15,477 bases of DNA, taken from Acidobacteriota bacterium (GTDB lineage Bacteria; Acidobacteriota; Terriglobia; Terriglobales; Acidobacteriaceae). Of the stretch, positions 8,487-15,477 are shown in pieces (position 1 is the stretch's first letter; each line of letters starts with the position of its first letter). Under the pieces are notes generated by a model. The model ran no database searches, was not told where the DNA came from, and worked only from the letters and a program-made list of their open reading frames with translations. The position numbers and the translations under genes are program-made. The DNA lies in NCBI GenBank assembly GCA_021780095.1, contig JAJXZK010000345.1:1-15477 (forward strand), given 5' to 3'.

Positions 8487-8489
8487 CAG

Positions 8490-10655
8490 ATGGAAACCAT
8501 AACCAGGACGGACGGTCTGCGGCGCGCTCGATTCGGCGTCTTCGAGGCTGACCTGGAGGCAGAGGAGCTTCGTCGTTCCGGGGTCCGTGTGCACATTCAG
8601 AGTCAACCTTTCAAGCTGCTCGCCGTTTTTCTCGAACATCCAGGACACGTCGTCTCCCGGGAAACTCTTCAGCGGGAACTCTGGGATTCCGAGACTACAG
8701 TGGATTTCGACCACAGCCTTGGCATCGCCGTGAACAAGCTTCGCGAGGCGCTCGGCGATTCCGCCGAGAACCCCCGCTTTGTCGAGACTCTGGCCAGGCG
8801 CGGCTACCGCTTTATTGCGCCTGTCACCGTTCTTGATCCACCACCTGTTGTTTTTGCGGCTGCTGCTCCTCAAGACCTGCGTCTGACTTTGTGGATTGTT
8901 GGAGCACTCGCTCTCAGTTTCTGTGGGCTTGCCCTGGTTTTCGGTTTGCGCCCTCCGCTGCGCAAGCCGTACCACGTCGCCCAGGTCACCTTCTCGGGCC
9001 ACATCCTCAGTAACGACCTGGATGTGGAAAGCTTCTCCAGTTCCGCCAGCGACGGCACGCGCATCTATTTCTCGAACATGGAAAATGGCAATCCCGTGCT
9101 CGCGGTTGCTCTGGCTGCGAATGGCGAGATAAGTCGCTTCAATCTGCCCTCGGAGATAGGCGCGCCTCTCATCGGCTCGCTTTCGCCTGATGGTTCGCAG
9201 CTCGTGGTGCGCAGTCATCTCCGGCCCGAACCCGAGCAGCCTCTCTGGATTGTGCCCACCCTGGGGGGTGACGCACACCGCGTTTCCAACGTGCTGGCTC
9301 ATGACGCAACGTGGATGCCGGATGGGAACCATCTTCTCGTCGCTTCCCGCGACCAATTAATAGTGATGGGGGTGGACGGCAGCGATCCGCATCCATTCCT
9401 CTCCACAGCCGGCCTCGCCTTCTGGTTGCGTTGGTCGCCGGATGGAAGGCATCTCCGCTTCACGCTTCGAAATCCTGGAAAACAAACCTCTGAACTTTGG
9501 GAGGTCTCCTCCGACGGATCGAACTCACATCCGCTTCTACCCGGTTGGAGTCAGCCATCGTCAGAATGTTGTGGTAGTTGGACACCGGACGGGGATTACT
9601 TTGTCTTCCAGTCCTCGCACAGCGGCCATAGCGAAATATGGATGCGCCGCGAAAAACCGTGGTATCTGACGCGCGGCGAGCCTCAGCAGGTCACCAACGG
9701 TCCTCTCGAATTCCAGTCGCCCGCCACCACATCGGGCAGTGATCGTATTTATTTCATCGGTGCCAACGTACAATATGAGCTCTTGCGGGCCATGCCGCAC
9801 CCTACAATGCCCCGCGCGAACGACAAAGATGCGCCGCTGAATGCGCCGTCGTTCACACCGCTCTATCAGAATCTGAGCGCCGCAGCGCTTGCGCAGTACT
9901 CCCACGACGGCAAATGGGTGGCGTGGCTTAATGCAGCCGATAATTCTCTGTGGAGGAGCCGCGTTGATGGCAGTGAGCGCATCGAGCTGACCACTCCTCC
10001 GCTGCGCATCTTTATGATGAGATGGTCGCCCGACGATCGCAGACTGGCCGTGATGGCAGAGGAGCCGGGCAAGCCCTGGAAGATCTATCTGATCGACTCG
10101 GAGGGTGGAAAGCTCACGCCCATCCTCAACGAAAGTCACAATGAAGGCGATCCGGCATGGACACGCGATGGCAAGTCTATCGTTTTTGGTCGCCTTCCCG
10201 ACCGCATGGGCAATGATCAGCCAAAAACCATCTATCTCCTGAACCTCGACACAAAACGTTTAACAGAGATTCCCGGCTCGAAAGGTCTCTTCAGTCCACG
10301 ACTCTCGCCGAACGGGCGCTACATGGTGGCGATGCCTCTCGACCAGCGCGCACTCCTGCTCTACGACCAAAGCACGCAGCATTGGGCGACTTTCACGACG
10401 CACGGCGTTGGCGATCCGGCCTGGTCCCACGATGGGCGGTTTGTCTACTTTCAGGACTTCCTTGAGAAAAGCAAGCCAATTTACCGCATCGCCGTACCCA
10501 ATGGGAAGCCGGAAGTAGTTGCGACCATCGACAACCTGCGCCCTGTGGCTGCTACGGACTATCGGCTCATGGGGCTCGCGCCGGGCGACCTGCCGCTGGT
10601 GCAGGTTCGCACGTCCGTCGTCAACCTTTACGAAATCAATCTGAATGACCATTGA
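8490..10655 (+). CDS. CadC-like membrane regulator: OmpR-type wHTH, one TM helix, periplasmic PD40 propeller
   Basis: A 721-residue one-component signalling protein. Residues 11-112 form an OmpR/PhoB-type winged-helix DNA-binding domain (FGVFEADLEAEEL, the HVVSRETLQRELW helix region, recognition part VNKLREALGD, wing LARRGYRF). A proline-rich linker leads to one membrane helix (about 131-153). The remainder is a beta-propeller with nine PD40/WD40-like repeats of the type WSPDGRHLRF: SLSPDG, TWMPDG, RWSPDG, SWTPDG, QYSHDG, RWSPDD, AWTRDG, RLSPNG, AWSHDG. By topology the propeller is periplasmic and the DNA-binding domain cytoplasmic, as in CadC and ToxR. ATG 8490 is chosen because the domain begins a few residues later; the frame is open 50 codons further but that part looks non-coding. 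There is no receiver or kinase domain. Being divergent from the receptor/GH cluster, it is the likely regulator of that cluster, sensing through the propeller; this is inferred. Confidence 0.88.
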   Translation: METITRTDGLRRARFGVFEADLEAEELRRSGVRVHIQSQPFKLLAVFLEHPGHVVSRETLQRELWDSETTVDFDHSLGIAVNKLREALGDSAENPRFVETLARRGYRFIAPVTVLDPPPVVFAAAAPQDLRLTLWIVGALALSFCGLALVFGLRPPLRKPYHVAQVTFSGHILSNDLDVESFSSSASDGTRIYFSNMENGNPVLAVALAANGEISRFNLPSEIGAPLIGSLSPDGSQLVVRSHLRPEPEQPLWIVPTLGGDAHRVSNVLAHDATWMPDGNHLLVASRDQLIVMGVDGSDPHPFLSTAGLAFWLRWSPDGRHLRFTLRNPGKQTSELWEVSSDGSNSHPLLPGWSQPSSECCGSWTPDGDYFVFQSSHSGHSEIWMRREKPWYLTRGEPQQVTNGPLEFQSPATTSGSDRIYFIGANVQYELLRAMPHPTMPRANDKDAPLNAPSFTPLYQNLSAAALAQYSHDGKWVAWLNAADNSLWRSRVDGSERIELTTPPLRIFMMRWSPDDRRLAVMAEEPGKPWKIYLIDSEGGKLTPILNESHNEGDPAWTRDGKSIVFGRLPDRMGNDQPKTIYLLNLDTKRLTEIPGSKGLFSPRLSPNGRYMVAMPLDQRALLLYDQSTQHWATFTTHGVGDPAWSHDGRFVYFQDFLEKSKPIYRIAVPNGKPEVVATIDNLRPVAATDYRLMGLAPGDLPLVQVRTSVVNLYEINLNDH

Positions 10656-11067
10656 TTCGAAATCGACGTGTTCCACGGCCACGCGATACAGCTCGGATGC
10701 ATGTCCGACTGTGCGGCAGATCCTCCTTGGTCATTGGACAAGGTCGTCGCCCACAATGAATGCTCGCCTGGACCTTTCATCAGCTGTGACACTGCTTTCC
10801 TTGCAGTCTCGTGAGTCGACGACGTAAGTTGTGGTGCATCGACGCCAGGCCGTTCAGTTTAAGGCTTCCTCAGCAGAATCTATGGGTTTGAAGTGGATGA
10901 AGGCAAGCGAGCATTCCGCGAAGTGTCATCAGATAAACGTCTTGTTTCAACTAATTGCATGAATACATCAACAGGTTAAGCATCAAGTGCGTCGGGGCTT
11001 TCTTCCGGTTACCAGCTCCGCTGTAGAGCTTGCAAAGTTCACCGTCGCCGCCGCAGCGGTGGGAGAA

Positions 11068-11135
11068 GTGGAAATCCCGCTGCTCTTGCGGGTTTTCCAA
11101 GCGCAGTGGGAAAATCCCGCTCTTGGACTTTTCCA
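11068..11135. repeat. Two tandem imperfect palindromic units (REP-like)
   Basis: Unit A (11068-11099) and unit B (11106-11135) begin 38 bp apart and share GTGG(G)AAA(A)TCCCGCT, CTTG and TTTTCCA. Unit A is itself an 11-bp inverted repeat with one mismatch (GGAAATCCCGC / GCGGGTTTTCC, seven-base loop); unit B pairs TGG-AAAA with TTTTCCA around one bulged G. Extragenic palindromes arranged like this resemble REP/BIME or MITE-derived elements. Copy number in the genome cannot be seen from one window. Confidence 0.45.
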
Positions 11136-11174
11136 CGGAGCGGCATCTTCCACCGCCTCTTCACCCATAAATTC

Positions 11175-11183
11175 TGCTATAGA
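11175..11183 (+). promoter_or_regulatory. Extended -10 promoter-like element TGCTATAGA
   Basis: TG-N-TATAGA matches the extended -10 form of a sigma-70-type promoter at five of six hexamer bases; no good -35 is seen at the usual distance, which extended -10 promoters do not need. A start near 11190 would begin transcription just before the stem-loop series at 11207, and could also serve the ATPase 440 bp further on. Confidence 0.3.
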
Positions 11184-11189
11184 GCCGTT

Positions 11190-11409
11190 CAGAATGGTCT
11201 TAACGTGAAGCTGAATAGCTGGTCTCTGCCTTTCGACTTTTTGTTTGCCAACACACGACTATCGAAACTGATGAGATCAGCTATTCTTCTTCTGGGCCGG
11301 GGAAGCGGACGCGGGCTCCGGTGGAGACCGACCCGCGAAGGAATAACCGGCTGCGACTCATCCTTACCGATGAGAACCGGGAACAGGCTCGAGGCTTGTT
11401 CCCGGCTTC
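11190..11409 (+). ncRNA. Candidate structured RNA: four consecutive stem-loops
   Basis: H1: 11207-11226 pairs with 11273-11292 as GAAG/CTTC, a 2x2 internal loop, then 14 pairs (GAATAGCTGGTCTC / GAGATCAGCTATTC, one G-U), capped by TTTCGA/TCGAAA (11231-11236, 11262-11267) and TGTT/AACA (11242-11253). H2: CGCGGG/CCCGCG (11310-11337) with an inner CTCC/GGAG. H3: CTCATC/GATGAG (11357-11374). H4: 12 pairs, CCGGGAACA/TGTTCCCGG plus three inner pairs including one G-U (11377-11405). Both wobbles are G-U on the plus strand and would be C-A on the minus strand, so a plus-strand RNA is favoured. It may be a free RNA or a long structured leader of the ATPase gene. It matches no family I recognise (not tmRNA, SRP, RNase P, T-box or yybP-ykoY). 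Confidence 0.35.
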
Positions 11410-11422
11410 CGTTGACTACATC

Positions 11423-11430
11423 GGGGGGGG
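11423..11430 (+). repeat. Run of eight G
   Basis: Homopolymer of eight G about 200 bp upstream of the ATPase start, partly able to pair with CCCC at 11439-11442. Such tracts are prone to slippage and to sequencing error. It lies in non-coding DNA, so any length change would alter leader structure or promoter spacing rather than a protein. Confidence 0.5.
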
Positions 11431-11629
11431 ATAGATCGCCCCATGCCTCACAAAACCATCCAACAAGCTGCGGCGAAGCCGCTTCCTTACTTGCTTCTGC
11501 AGCCTCAGCTACCCACACATTCTGCGGAAGAACCAGATTTCCGAACCGCGAATGTCATGAGACTTCGAGCTGCGAAAGCCCAGCTTTCAGAGGCGAGACT
11601 ATACAACGCAGAAAGGCAGGAATCAACCA

Positions 11630-14002
11630 ATGAGCGCAGAGAAAGATGCCGTAGCCGCGGCGCCAAGTGCCTCCGCGAAGCCGGATCAGAATATTCCTCC
11701 GCAAGGACTCACGAGCGACGAGGCGAAGAGCCGTCTTCAAAAAGACGGGCCCAACGCGATGCCGGATACTTCTGCGCACCCGCTTCGCAATGCATTGGCC
11801 AAGTTCTGGGCGCCGGTCCCCTGGTTGCTCGAAGCCGCTATCGTGCTTCAGCTGGTACTGCATAAAGATCTCGAAGCTGCGGTCATCGCGGGCTTACTGG
11901 TCTTCAATGCGGCCCTGGCGTATTTTCAGGAAGGCCGTGCCCAGGCTACCCTGGCAGCGTTGAAATCGCGTCTCGCCCTGAATGCTTCGGTTCGGCGCGA
12001 TGGTGCCTGGAAAACCATCCCGGCCGCGGAGTTGGTTTGCGGTGACATAGTGAAGCTTTCGCTCGGCGGCGTGGTTGCAGCCGATGTACACCTCGTTGAC
12101 GGTTCTGTCCTGCTCGATCAATCGATGCTCACGGGTGAATCGCTGCCCATCGAGGCTGGTGGAGGAGTCGATACCTATGCAGGCGCACTCGTGCGCCGCG
12201 GGGAAGCAACGGCAGTGGTGACAGCTACCGGGCTTCACACCAAGTTCGGCCGCACTGCAGAACTGGTCCGCACGGCGCACGTCGTCAGTTCTCAGGAGAA
12301 GGCTGTCTTACGCATCGTGCGGAATCTCTCATTTTTCAACGCCGGCGTCATCGTTCTTATCGGAACGTATGCCTATCTTCATGCGTTGCCGTGGAGCGAG
12401 ATTGTTCCTTTGCTGCTAACGTCGGTTCTGGCGTCGATTCCGGTGGCGTTACCCGCGACTTTCACGCTGGCGGCGGCTCTCGGGGCCCGCTCTCTTGCAA
12501 AAACAGGCGTGCTTCCAACCCGCCTCACAGCTGTAGACGAAGCCGCAACCATTAATGTTTTGTGCTCGGATAAAACAGGAACCCTTACCCGCAACGAGCT
12601 CTCGGTCACCAGCGTCCGGCCCATGCCTGGCTTCGATGAGGCACATATCCTGGGACTGGCGGCTCTGGCAAGCTCCGACGGTGGCCAGGACTCTGTCGAT
12701 GTGGCGATTCGCTCCGCTTCCTCCAAGAATCCGGTATCGGACCTGCCGAAACTAACTAAGTTTGTGCCATTCGATCCCGCGATCAAAACCTCGGAAGCGA
12801 TGGCAACCGATGCGAAGGGCGGCGAGCAGCGCATCGTCAAGGGTGCCTTCACCGCCGTTTCTGGCCTTGCAAGTCCATCCCCGGCCGCGTCTGGGATAGC
12901 GGGCGAACTCGAGAAACAAGGCTTCCGTGTTCTCGCGGTAGCCGTGGGGCCTTCCACCGCGATGCAGATTGCTGGCTTTATAGCACTCAGCGATCCGCCC
13001 CGGGCCGACTCGATCGCACTCATCTCGGAACTCAAGACGCTCGGCGTGGGCACCGTCATGGTGACGGGCGATGCACCGGCAACTGCCGCAATTGTCGCTC
13101 ATGAGGTGGGGTTGGACGGTGCTGTGTGTCCTCCTGGGCCGATCCCCGACTCTGTCAAGCCGGAAGATTACGCCGTCTTCGCAAGCATTCTCCCGGAAGG
13201 GAAATTCAACCTCGTTAAGGCCTTCCAGAAAAACGGGCGCACGGTCGGAATGTGCGGGGATGGCGCCAACGATGCCCCGGCGCTTCGCCAGGCACAGATC
13301 GGCATTGCCGTCTCGACGGCGACCGACGTCGCAAAATCTGCGGCAGGGGTAGTACTCACGGAAGCGGGCCTGGGGGGCATTGTCGCCGCCGTCAAGGAAG
13401 GAAGGATTACATTTCAGCGCATTCTTTCTTATACGCTCAACTCCGTAAGCAAGAAGATCGTGCAGGTCCTGCTGCTTGCAGTAGGCCTGCTTATTACCGG
13501 ACATGCCGTGCTGACTCCGATGCTGATGGTCATTGTCATGATCACCGGGGATTTTCTGTCCATGTCGTTGACGACCGACCGAGTGCGCCCATCGGAGACG
13601 CCGAACTCATGGAATATTGGCAGGATTACGAGCGCAGCAGTCATACTGGGAGCGTTCTTTCTGGCATTTTGTACGGCGATCTTACTCGTGGGTAAGTTTG
13701 AGCTCAAACTCGACATCGACGCGCTGAGAACCATCTCTGTCGTCGCGATTGTCTATGGTAGCCAGGCCATGATCTACGCAATCCGGGCGCGTCGTCATCT
13801 CTGGGGGCTTCGCCCCACGATGTGGCTCGTATTGTCTTCCGTAGCCGACATACTTATTATCTCCACTCTCGCGCTTCGCGGGATTGCGATGACGCCGCTG
13901 CCGGTCTCAGTCCTGACCTGTGAATTTGCAGCGGCCGCAGCATTCTGGCTGATTCTTGATGGGTTGAAGATACCGATCTTTGCCCGCCTTCATATCGCGT
14001 GA
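11630..14002 (+). CDS. P-type ATPase, P3A (proton-efflux) type
   Basis: A complete 790-residue cation pump, by motif a plasma-membrane H+-exporting ATPase of subfamily P3A. In order: N-terminal GLTSDEAKSRLQKDGPN; TM1-2; actuator domain with TGES (168-171); TM3-4 with IPVALP; the P3A-like stretch RLTAVDEAATINVLCSDKTGT with phosphorylated Asp314; nucleotide site KGA (Lys404); MVTGD; hinge GDGANDAP (Asp544, Asp548); then six more helices. In TM6 the sequence ITGDFLSMSLTTDRV places Asp641 where plant and fungal pumps carry the proton-binding aspartate. There is no C-terminal autoinhibitory tail: the protein ends just after TM10. It could generate proton motive force or keep cytoplasmic pH. AGGCAGG precedes the ATG by nine bases. 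It is convergent with brxL, the two stop codons being 30 bp apart with only an AT-rich palindrome (14022-14033) between them and no clear terminator. Confidence 0.92.
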   Translation: MSAEKDAVAAAPSASAKPDQNIPPQGLTSDEAKSRLQKDGPNAMPDTSAHPLRNALAKFWAPVPWLLEAAIVLQLVLHKDLEAAVIAGLLVFNAALAYFQEGRAQATLAALKSRLALNASVRRDGAWKTIPAAELVCGDIVKLSLGGVVAADVHLVDGSVLLDQSMLTGESLPIEAGGGVDTYAGALVRRGEATAVVTATGLHTKFGRTAELVRTAHVVSSQEKAVLRIVRNLSFFNAGVIVLIGTYAYLHALPWSEIVPLLLTSVLASIPVALPATFTLAAALGARSLAKTGVLPTRLTAVDEAATINVLCSDKTGTLTRNELSVTSVRPMPGFDEAHILGLAALASSDGGQDSVDVAIRSASSKNPVSDLPKLTKFVPFDPAIKTSEAMATDAKGGEQRIVKGAFTAVSGLASPSPAASGIAGELEKQGFRVLAVAVGPSTAMQIAGFIALSDPPRADSIALISELKTLGVGTVMVTGDAPATAAIVAHEVGLDGAVCPPGPIPDSVKPEDYAVFASILPEGKFNLVKAFQKNGRTVGMCGDGANDAPALRQAQIGIAVSTATDVAKSAAGVVLTEAGLGGIVAAVKEGRITFQRILSYTLNSVSKKIVQVLLLAVGLLITGHAVLTPMLMVIVMITGDFLSMSLTTDRVRPSETPNSWNIGRITSAAVILGAFFLAFCTAILLVGKFELKLDIDALRTISVVAIVYGSQAMIYAIRARRHLWGLRPTMWLVLSSVADILIISTLALRGIAMTPLPVSVLTCEFAAAAAFWLILDGLKIPIFARLHIA

Positions 14003-14032
14003 AGACATGGAAATTGCCTGCATAATTAATTA

Positions 14033-15477
14033 TTACTCCACCAATGCCTTAAAAACCGCGTCTGCGGCGTCCTTGTAGAACTCGATACTGATTCGAGTCC
14101 AGAGGTCATCCGGCAGGTTGTTAAGTTGTTTTCGCGCGGCAACGGGAATCAGGAGCGTCGTTGCCTGCTTTTCGATAGCGAGCTCTGCAATCCGCTCCGC
14201 GTTGGGAATCATGTCGATCGAACCGCCAAGGTTTTGCGCGCCTACGAGAATTGTGCCTCCACGAGTGTTCTTTCCTAGGAGCGCTCCGCACAGGGCCACG
14301 AGGACAGGCAATCCGAGTCCGACACACCTCCTTTATCGGCATCCATCGCCCGCATCTGGATCGAAAATTCATGTTCCCGAGGATCACGGTCACCTACAAG
14401 TTCCTTTGCCCTCGTGTATAGATTCTGCTCGCCGACACGAACGCTTTCCTTGAATGCAGGTTGCGTCGGTTGATTCAGTATCTTGACTCCGCTACCGGGC
14501 CCCGTTGTCACCTCCAAGCGATACAGTCCCGCACCGGTTTCCGAGGAACCTGTGCTCGCAGCCCAAACCTGTCCCGGTGGCAGCGGATCGCTTTCAATCG
14601 CTTCGTCGCTATGCAACTCCGGAGTAGATACGAACTGCTCCACCCCTTCGGCACCCATCGTATAGCTGAAATGAGTGTTGCGGAATTCGCTCTTGAATAC
14701 TCGCTTTTGCTGCTCCTTGACCCGGCGCCGACCCTCGAGTGCGAGCCGCACGATCCATTCCAGATCCTGATCGGAAATCGCCGTCTCCGGATCCGGGAAC
14801 AACAGCTTCACCAATCCGCTCACAGTTTTGTTGACTGCTTCGGTGTCACGTCCACTCAGTGCGCCACCGAGGTAAACGCGCCCTTGGAGACAGTTCACGC
14901 GGCTTCCTGAGCGAAGCTTCGTCCAGCACTCGCTCAGGAAATCGCTCACCAATCCAAAATGGTCCGTCAGGTTATCGGCCGCTTTCAGTTTTGGGAAGTC
15001 CCACCCCGGAGCAAAAGCATGTAGCCGATCCATGAAGGCCGTATCGTTACGCATTTCTGGCGGCATTGGGGTCAAGAGGTGCCCGATCCGTTGCTGCTGC
15101 TCGACATCCACGTCGAAGTTACCCACCATAACCAGACTGCCGTCAGCCCTGATGTTTTCTTTTCCACGGCTGAATTGGCCCGAGGCCATGTACCTTTCAT
15201 GATGTTGACGCCGTCCTTCTGATCGAAGGAGATTCCGGAGACCTCGTCGAAGCAGACCACGTCATATTGACACACCAGCCCGCGTTGCCCAGATGCATTG
15301 TTTACAAACATCTTGGCGACAGTTGCCTTGCCGCCCGAAATCAGATCGGAGTATGGAGAGATCTGCTGGAAAAGGTGGCTCTTCCCGGTGCCGCGGGGGC
15401 CAAGTTCTACAAGATTGTAATTTCGCTCGACAAATGGAACCATGCGCAGAAGAACCACGCGCCTGGCCCGCTCATCC
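14033..15477 (-). pseudogene. brxL: BREX Lon-like AAA+ protein BrxL, 5' end outside window, two apparent frameshifts
   Basis: BrxL is the AAA+/Lon-like component of type I BREX phage defence. Three frames together give a colinear BrxL. From 15477 to about 15190: NYNLVELGPRGTGKSHLF with Walker A at 15401-15378, and CFDEVSG (Walker B, 15254-15234). About 15189 to 14320: MASGQFSRGKENIRADGS, TVSGLVKLL, LALEGRRRVKEQ and SDPLPPGQVW. 14311 to 14033: LVALCGALLGKNTRGGTILVGAQNLGGSI and IAELAIEKQATTLLIP, ending KALVE. The first shift, after VNIMKG, looks like one lost base before TACATGGCC; the second, after DADKGG, looks like two extra bases or one missing. Conservation on both sides of each shift means they are recent or sequencing errors. 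The N-terminal region (roughly 150-200 residues in the family) is outside. brxL normally ends a BREX operon, so partner genes should lie further right. No start codon is visible. Confidence 0.85.

Larger units (their letters stand above)
8011..8489. promoter_or_regulatory. Divergent control region between receptor cluster and membrane regulator
   Basis: No protein gene is supported here; the plus-strand frame open from 8340 to 8489 is cysteine-rich and lacks the wHTH domain. It must hold the promoters of both directions. For the minus strand, TTGACC at 8114-8109 with TTTCTT 18 bases on is a weak sigma-70-like candidate. For the plus strand no convincing pair is seen. Two dyads (8229-8245, 8260-8274) and a structured leader (8415-8486) are listed separately. 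Confidence 0.5.
10656..11629. other. Gene-poor intergenic region, about 1 kb
   Basis: No frame here looks like a real gene. Frames at 10987-11208 and 11106-11633 on the plus strand are open but low-complexity, without recognisable domains or clear ribosome sites. From 10656 to about 11000 I see nothing beyond short chance dyads. From about 11060 the region becomes rich in inverted repeats: a palindromic tandem repeat (11068-11135), a promoter-like element (11175-11183), four stem-loops (11207-11405), a run of eight G (11423-11430), and a small hairpin GCGGC-GAA-GCCGC (11470-11482). The final 150 bases are the leader of the ATPase, with AGGCAGG nine bases before its ATG. Confidence 0.6.

Noticed and set aside
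8340..8489. Fifty-codon upstream extension of the regulator
   Set aside because: Cysteine-rich, no ribosome site at its start, and the conserved wHTH domain begins just after ATG 8490; it overlaps the structured leader.
8457..9356. Minus-strand open frame of 299 codons opposite the membrane regulator
   Set aside because: The plus strand has a clear wHTH and PD40 protein here; the antisense frame has no recognisable motif.
10987..11208. 73-codon plus-strand frame with a plausible-looking sequence (AVELAKFTVAAAAVGEVEIP)
   Set aside because: No ribosome site or family recognised and it runs across the palindromic repeat; kept only as part of the intergenic description, though a conserved small protein is not excluded.
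11310..11340. GGTGGAGACCGACCCGCG resembles a T-box antiterminator bulge
   Set aside because: The T-box motif is interrupted, no specifier stem or terminator is seen, and the downstream gene is an ion pump.
11190..11630. Possible retron-type RNA, suggested by the stem-loops lying near a BREX gene
   Set aside because: There is no reverse transcriptase gene in the window and the following gene is a P-type ATPase.
11106..11633. 175-codon plus-strand frame whose stop overlaps the ATPase start as ATGA
   Set aside because: The overlap looks like coupling, but the translation has no domain, odd composition, passes through the palindromes and G8 run, and lacks a ribosome site.
12379..13504. Two long minus-strand open frames opposite the P-type ATPase
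   Set aside because: Both are antisense to the ATPase catalytic domains and show no family features.
1..15477. tRNA, rRNA, CRISPR arrays, complete insertion sequences, integrases
   Set aside because: None was recognised on reading both strands; no regularly spaced repeats or transposase motifs were found.

Overview
The window most resembles a genome of the phylum Acidobacteriota (soil-type Terriglobia). This is inferred from three kinds of gene: a very large Oar-like TonB-dependent receptor with an N-terminal carboxypeptidase-regulatory-like domain, a membrane-anchored winged-helix regulator with a periplasmic PD40 propeller, and secreted glycoside hydrolases. No rRNA, tRNA or marker gene in the window confirms it. 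Coding is moderately GC-rich and dense except for about 1 kb at 10656-11629.

Region 1 (1-7600, minus strand) is an alpha-glucan utilisation cluster read right to left. A TonB-dependent receptor (7600-4181) comes first, then a secreted GH13 enzyme of the cyclomaltodextrinase/neopullulanase type (4076-2037). A secreted GH31 alpha-glucosidase-type enzyme follows and runs off the left edge. GH13 and GH31 are translationally adjacent. The receptor would import oligosaccharides, GH13 would open or shorten alpha-glucans, and GH31 would release glucose. Just upstream of the receptor is a decayed 5' remnant of a second, paralogous receptor (7995-7687) carrying two compensating frameshifts.

Region 2 (8011-10655) is the divergent control region and a plus-strand CadC-like regulator: cytoplasmic OmpR-type DNA-binding domain, one membrane helix, nine PD40-type repeats outside. 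It is the obvious candidate regulator of the cluster. Its leader can form mutually exclusive pairings around a Shine-Dalgarno-like GGAGG.

Region 3 (10656-11629) has no convincing protein gene. It holds a pair of imperfect palindromic repeats (11068-11135). After an extended -10-like promoter come four successive stem-loops (11207-11405) whose two wobble pairs both favour a plus-strand RNA. This is the best candidate for something undescribed here.

Region 4 (11630-14002) is a complete P3A-type (proton-pumping) P-type ATPase. Region 5 (14033-15477, minus strand) is the 3' part of brxL, the usual last gene of a type I BREX phage-defence operon. It is read in three frames because of two apparent frameshifts and is cut by the right edge. 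The rest of any BREX locus would lie to the right, outside the window.
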